DNA from: Welwitschia mirabilis
Taxonomy: Eukaryota; Gnetophyta; Gnetopsida; Welwitschiales
DNA length: 35,193 nt
Assembly: GCA_051453625.1 (NCBI GenBank)
Contig: JBOZIK010000001.1
Location: forward strand, 270,553,601-270,588,793
Direction of reading: 5' to 3'
Below the pieces are notes generated by a model, which saw only the letters and a program-made list of their open reading frames with translations, had not been told where the DNA came from and did not search any database. Both the position numbers and the translations under genes were made by a program. Position 1 is the stretch's first letter. Every line of letters begins with the position of its first letter. Below are positions 31,269 through 35,193 of the stretch, piece after piece.

Positions 31269-31856
31269 TGTAATGGTAATATAAATTTTCAATGATTTTA
31301 CCCTAATGCATCCAATAGGTATTTCACTCAATGATGTATAGGATCATGATGGATTAACCTAGGTAAGTAGTATTTTAATCAAGTTACATTTAATGATTGA
31401 TTATTAGTTGGGCATAATAATGTCAAGAGTGAGACTCACTTGGCGCATTACATACAAGACTACATAATATTATTATTATCTTTAGTAAGGTCTATACATG
31501 ACCAATTTTTGATTCCTAGAGTACAATGTGGATGTGGGCCAAAGTGATATAATATTTATAACTTATTAAGCCAAAAATTAGACACACATGTGTTATTGTT
31601 AGAGAGAAATGCTTAATATTAAAACACAAATGGTAACTTCAAGTCTAATCCTGAATATAATTTTGAAAATTTGTTATTACTCTACATAATGGTATTCATA
31701 TAAATATAGGACATGTAAGTGATTTTTTCCATGTAACCCTATGGTATTCAACTCTCATTATAATCGATAATGATCATATGTATATCACTAAGCCAAACCT
31801 AATATACTAGTAAATATTATGCCTTCTTAAAGAACTAAGGTCTAAAATTACATTTG
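31269..31856 (-). mobile_element. LTR fragment of a copia-like element
   Basis: On the minus strand the segment ends ATTACCATTACA right before the primer site, and a TGTAATTTTA start can be proposed at 31856, giving TGTAA/TTACA ends and 588 bp. A TATA-like sequence (TATATTTATA, complement of about 31696-31706) lies within. A shorter alternative start at 31451 would give only 183 bp and exclude the TATA. No partner LTR is found in the window. Confidence 0.5.
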
Positions 31857-31859
31857 GGG

Positions 31860-31985
31860 GCAATAACTTATACATAACCAAATCAAGGCATACCAAAAAT
31901 TTGGACTTAAATAATCATTACCTAAGACTCAAACCTAAGACCTCATGGTTTTGGGATCTTTTCCTTAACTGTTAGACGACTTCTT
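31860..31985 (-). mobile_element. SINE-like tRNA-derived head
   Basis: On the minus strand a box-A-like TCGTCTAACAGTTAAGG (complement of about 31963-31979) is followed about 30 bases later by a box-B-like GGTTTGAGTCT (complement of 31925-31935). Box B differs from GGTTCGANTCC by a C-to-T change at a CpG and one more base. The arrangement matches the RNA polymerase III promoter of tRNA-derived SINEs. It is not a functional tRNA, because the arms do not fold into a clean cloverleaf. The 3' end of the element is unclear. Confidence 0.5.
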
Positions 31986-32017
31986 TTAATTAATTACCTT
32001 CTTTTCTTCTTTAATGT

Positions 32018-32834
32018 TTGTTGTTGGTATGTGTCAACTGTGGTAGCATTTTGTAAACGAAGAAGCTAAACTGCCTCCCAGTCCTATTAAATTTGTGTAC
32101 TACATGGATTGAGGTGATGACATGTGGCATATAATTTGAAACTTGTGGTGTGCATTGCACCTATACACCTCATTTAATAGGAGATAGAAGACTGTTTAGT
32201 CCGCTCCTTTTGTAAATGCCTATGAAAGCCGTAGTGCCATTGCCTAATGGCATCTACTAACTTACAGAAGTATGAAAGGGGTTGAAGGCATTTAGTCTTT
32301 ATACATCATGTGTTATCAACATTTTGACTCAGATCCACTTGTTAACACTTGGATGTAAACGAATTTATAGGCCACNNNNNNNNNNNNNNNNNNNNNNNNN
32401 NNNNNNNNNNNNNNNNNNNNNNNNNNNNNNNNNNNNNNNNNNNNNNNNNNNNNNNNNNNNNNNNNNNNNNNNNNNTTGTTGTTGGTATGTGTCAACTGTG
32501 GTAGCATTTTGTAAACGAAGAAGCTAAACTGCCTCCCCAATCCTATTAAATTTGTGTACTACATGCATTGAGGTGATGACATGTGGCATACAATTTGAAA
32601 CTTGTGGGGTGCATTGCACCTGTATACCTCATTTAATAGGACATAGAAGACTGTTTAGACCGCTCCTTTTGTAAATGCCTACGAAAGCCGTAGTGCCATT
32701 GCCTAATGGCATCTACTAACTTACAAAAGTATGAAAGGGGTTGAAGGCATTTAGTCTTTATACATCATGTGTTATCAACATTTTGACTCAGATCCACTTC
32801 TTAACACTTGGATGTAAACGAATTTATAGGCCAC
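32018..32834. other. 100-N gap (32376-32475) with 358-bp duplicated flanks
   Basis: Sequence 32018-32375 recurs at 32476-32834 almost unchanged, with about ten differences including one extra C. The left copy ends at the gap and the right copy begins at it. The sequence contains a hairpin (TGCCAT, six bases, ATGGCA) and no coding frame. Two alleles or overlapping contig ends placed in series would produce this. Confidence 0.85.
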
Positions 32835-32852
32835 CATTATGAGAGTGCGAGA

Positions 32853-32868
32853 AAGAGAGAGAGAGAGA
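32853..32868 (+). repeat. GA microsatellite
   Basis: A short (GA)n run with one interruption (AAAGAGAGAGAGAGAGA). It marks the left edge of a block with richer GC and CpG. Confidence 0.7.
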
Positions 32869-33660
32869 TTGAGCACAACGTAAAGATACACTCACAAGAA
32901 ACAGGCCTTTGTGAGGCATTGGGTAAGAAGGTGAGTATGGCAATTATTATTGGAATGGAAGGGCACTGGCATTAGAGAAAGAATTTCAGCGAGCCATGTG
33001 AAAGTAGAGGGCATGTCCTTGCAGGAATGTTTGTACTCTGTGCATTGAGAGAGGAGGACATAGTTGCAGGCCGTTATCATGCAAGAGAGGAGGAGCGCCA
33101 CACAAGGATTCAAACACTGTAGAAGGGGATGTTAAGCACTATGAAGAAGAAAGAATGCATAAGAGGGAGAGACGCAGCCAAGCAGGAGATGCGCAAGAAA
33201 ATAAAATGCACTGCTGGAGAATATGTAACGCGTAGGAGAGAAACGCGCATTGCTGGGGGAAGTAACATGGCAAAACATGCTAGAGAGAAGAAAGACACAT
33301 GGAAGATAAGATGAAACGCTGCAGAAACAACACGCTGGTGAGGACACGCACTGCGCAGGAGCAGAGGCCTACCGAAGAGTGAGCTGCATTGAAAATTTAA
33401 ATCCTTCTTTAAAACGTAGTTTAAGTTTGAGCGAATTCAGAATGGCAGTGGTAATGAGTTGTTTAATGCTCTTGCTGTGCAGAGCATTGTAGAGGTATTC
33501 ACCCTCTGTTATGCAAGCTTGCATATTCTCAAATGCAAGGATTAGCAAGCTTGTGTGATCCATAGGTTCTTGTCAAGAATGCGTTCATGAGAATCAAGAT
33601 CTCGTCTAATGATTCCGCTGCGCTTTTAACAATTTTTGATGGCATTCAGATGCATTCCTT
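32869..33660. other. CpG-retaining block, function unknown
   Basis: Between about 33160 and 33430 I count about 13 CpG in some 270 bases, including ACGCG and GCGC, against a few per kilobase elsewhere. Local GC is also higher. Neither strand shows a convincing gene. The plus frame at 33129-33314 is a lysine/arginine-rich 61 codons. The minus frame at 33369-33563 (with GEYLYNALHSKSIKQLITTA) is ordinary in composition but unrecognised. Candidates are an unmethylated promoter or first exon of a host gene, or a younger insertion. A perfect 14-bp palindrome, ATGCAAGCTTGCAT, lies at about 33511. Confidence 0.5.
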
Positions 33661-33720
33661 TTAAATTTGTGTCAGATGGCAAAAGCTTTTACTTAGGTAT
33701 GTTTCTCTGGTTTCATGTCT

Positions 33721-33795
33721 AGGATAGCTAGTATAACAAAAAAAAGGATCAAGGCATTGAGGTTGAGGTCATGGTTTCAAATCCCATGTGCTCCA
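33721..33795 (+). mobile_element. Second tRNA-like SINE head
   Basis: Box-A-like GGATAGCTAGTATAAC is followed by a box-B-like GTTTCAAATCC (33774-33784; one mismatch to GGTTCRANYCC). The spacing of about 40 bases and the following CATGTGCTCC fit a tRNA-derived SINE head. An A-rich run after box A suggests decay. No full cloverleaf is formed. Confidence 0.45.
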
Positions 33796-33799
33796 CTCT

Positions 33800-35193
33800 T
33801 TCACTTAAATTATGATAATGATTTTAGTGAAATCTAATACATTTATTATTTAACATCTAATAAATATTTTAACATTTAATGCTTCTAATAAATAATGGAT
33901 TATGTAAAGTCGAGAAACATAACACATTATTTGAGACATTATAATAATATTATGAATAATATCTAATACTAGAACATTACTAACTCGCCTATTCTTTACA
34001 GATAATAATTCATTTATCTCTATACTATCATGTAATGCAACTTCTTCAAGGTAATTATAATTCCTTCCATAATTAATCTAATAATAATTAAAGGTTATGG
34101 GATAATAATTTTCTTTAAAATGTCTGGGGTTTCTCAACAATCAAGTGTTATTGATATTTTTCCAAGAATATTCATGAAAAATTCAAACTATCTAAATAAA
34201 ATTCTTGAAATAAAGTATGTATATACATTTCTATTAGTTTGTTCATAAGAAATACTATTATTAATGATCAATGATCTATCTTCAACGTACAGAATCTTCA
34301 CTTTAAAGCTTAAATACATAGATGTTTTTAAATGCAAAAATTACAAGGAACATAGCAAAAAACAATCTTCTAGGATTTATAAATACGTTAATGAGTAATC
34401 ATATTCAAGAATGGGAAGGTTTCATAGAATAAAACTAACTTTAACTTCTCTTTGCCTCATTTCTCGAAGCATTTCCTGCACAATAGGTATGGCATCAGAA
34501 TTGAATATGATCCATGGCAAGGTTTGGTAAGGGGGGTTTTCAAGGTCAAGATATGATTCTTAAGTAAATCAATATGTAATCCAAACAAATCAAGAATGTA
34601 ATGCCAATAAATCCAACTGTAATGCAAAATATGTTCAAATAATAATTCCAATTTATTTGGTTGAAATCATCCAGAGGGGCCTCATCTACTCCCTTTACTC
34701 TCTAGAGATAATTTTATAATAACTTGCATGCATAATATTTAAAGGAATCACATCTACTTCCTTTATTCTCTGGAGAGAAATTTCTTAGCTGACCAGCATA
34801 AATCGATACAAATCAATAACGTCAATAACTCAAAACATTATAAGAAAGGTCATCATAGAGAGATCTTAAAGAAAACATGGCATTTGTATTATGTATAGAA
34901 TTTACCAGCTTTCGATAGTATATAAAATAAAGAAGCTTTCAAGGAATGCAGAACATGACAATAGAGAGAAATGCAAGAAATAGACAAGAACATTCAAGAA
35001 TAAATGAGGTCCATAAACCATTCAAATATGGAAAGGGAAAAAAAACATGAGACCATACCCAAAATTAAACAAAGATTCATGGGTTTCTAAAGATTCCAAG
35101 GTTCCTATTCTCTAAGGATTTTCCAAGCTCCAAGATTAAGATCACAAGATTTGATAAGAAAAACCTTTCAAGATATGATATATGAGGAATAGA
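33800..35193. other. AT-rich DNA to the window end, no gene recognised
   Basis: No coding frame, RNA gene or retroelement motif is supported. The stretch has short repeats of TCTAATAA/ATTTAA type near 33830-33900 and the tandem pair listed at 34678-34785. Confidence 0.5.
34678..34785 (+). repeat. Imperfect tandem pair, about 70 bp period
   Basis: The phrase CATCTACTCCCTTTACTCTC followed by TAGAGATAATTTT recurs 70 bases on as CATCTACTTCCTTTATTCTC followed by TGGAGAGAAATTT. Confidence 0.65.

Noticed and set aside
31920-31985. A functional tRNA gene (also at 33721-33795)
   Set aside because: Only the box A and box B promoter-like words are present. Acceptor and anticodon stems do not pair, so these are SINE heads or relics.
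33129-33314. A basic 61-residue protein encoded in the CpG-rich block
   Set aside because: Overlapping frames on the other strand are equally open, no homologue or start context is recognisable, and composition alone explains the K/R content.

Overview
The window is AT-rich nuclear DNA from a plant, made almost entirely of old, nested retrotransposon sequence. I see no intact protein-coding gene. Base composition is roughly 28-30% GC by eye outside the pyrimidine-rich blocks, CpG is scarce, and retroelement motifs are damaged mainly by transitions (G to A, C to T). That is the pattern of long-methylated repeats decaying by cytosine deamination. Plant-type LTR retrotransposons, an initiator-Met primer site and tRNA-derived SINE-like heads point to a seed plant with a large, slowly purged genome. 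A low-GC gymnosperm such as Welwitschia would fit, but that is only a guess; nothing here identifies a species.

Layout. (1) 1-2058 is one copy of a 2-kb block repeated at 11667-13595. (2) 3117-11218 is a decayed LTR retrotransposon on the minus strand: 5' LTR 9731-11218, primer site about 9712-9729, a gag-like pseudogene about 7494-8990, a polypurine tract beside a 3' LTR, and that 3' LTR present twice across a 100-N gap. (3) About 12700-30752 is a large plus-strand Ty3/gypsy-type element with very long (about 4 kb) pyrimidine-rich LTRs. Its parts are a 5' LTR, primer site 23879-23895, a decayed gag region, an aspartic protease motif at 25789-25992, a gap, and a 3' LTR ending at 30752. (4) Its 5' LTR is interrupted at 15796-23564 by a composite insertion. 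Both outer ends of the insertion are starts of the same LTR family, in opposite orientation. Inside are a head-to-head LTR pair (A/B), a third LTR (C) with its own primer site and gag-like pseudogene, and a split host-gene-like fragment with intact splice sites on the opposite strand. (5) 30753-31856 holds a fragment of a minus-strand LTR element with an initiator-Met type primer site, followed by a SINE-like tRNA head. (6) 32018-32834 is a 358-bp duplication around a 100-N gap. (7) About 32840-33660 is a block with normal CpG content, unlike the rest. (8) The remainder to 35193 has a second tRNA-like head, one small tandem repeat, and otherwise nothing recognised.

Two observations stand out. 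First, the U3-like part of the 4-kb LTR carries about 20 copies of one near-palindromic module: arms like ATTYCATG and CATGRAAT around a constant 7-nt centre. The modules are spaced about 32 bp within clusters, and the clusters recur about every 385 bp in both LTRs. Second, all five gaps of exactly 100 N are flanked by a direct duplication in which the left contig's end repeats as the right contig's start. This suggests unmerged contig overlaps, or tandem repeats that broke the assembly, so the apparent tandem duplications at those places should not be trusted as biology.
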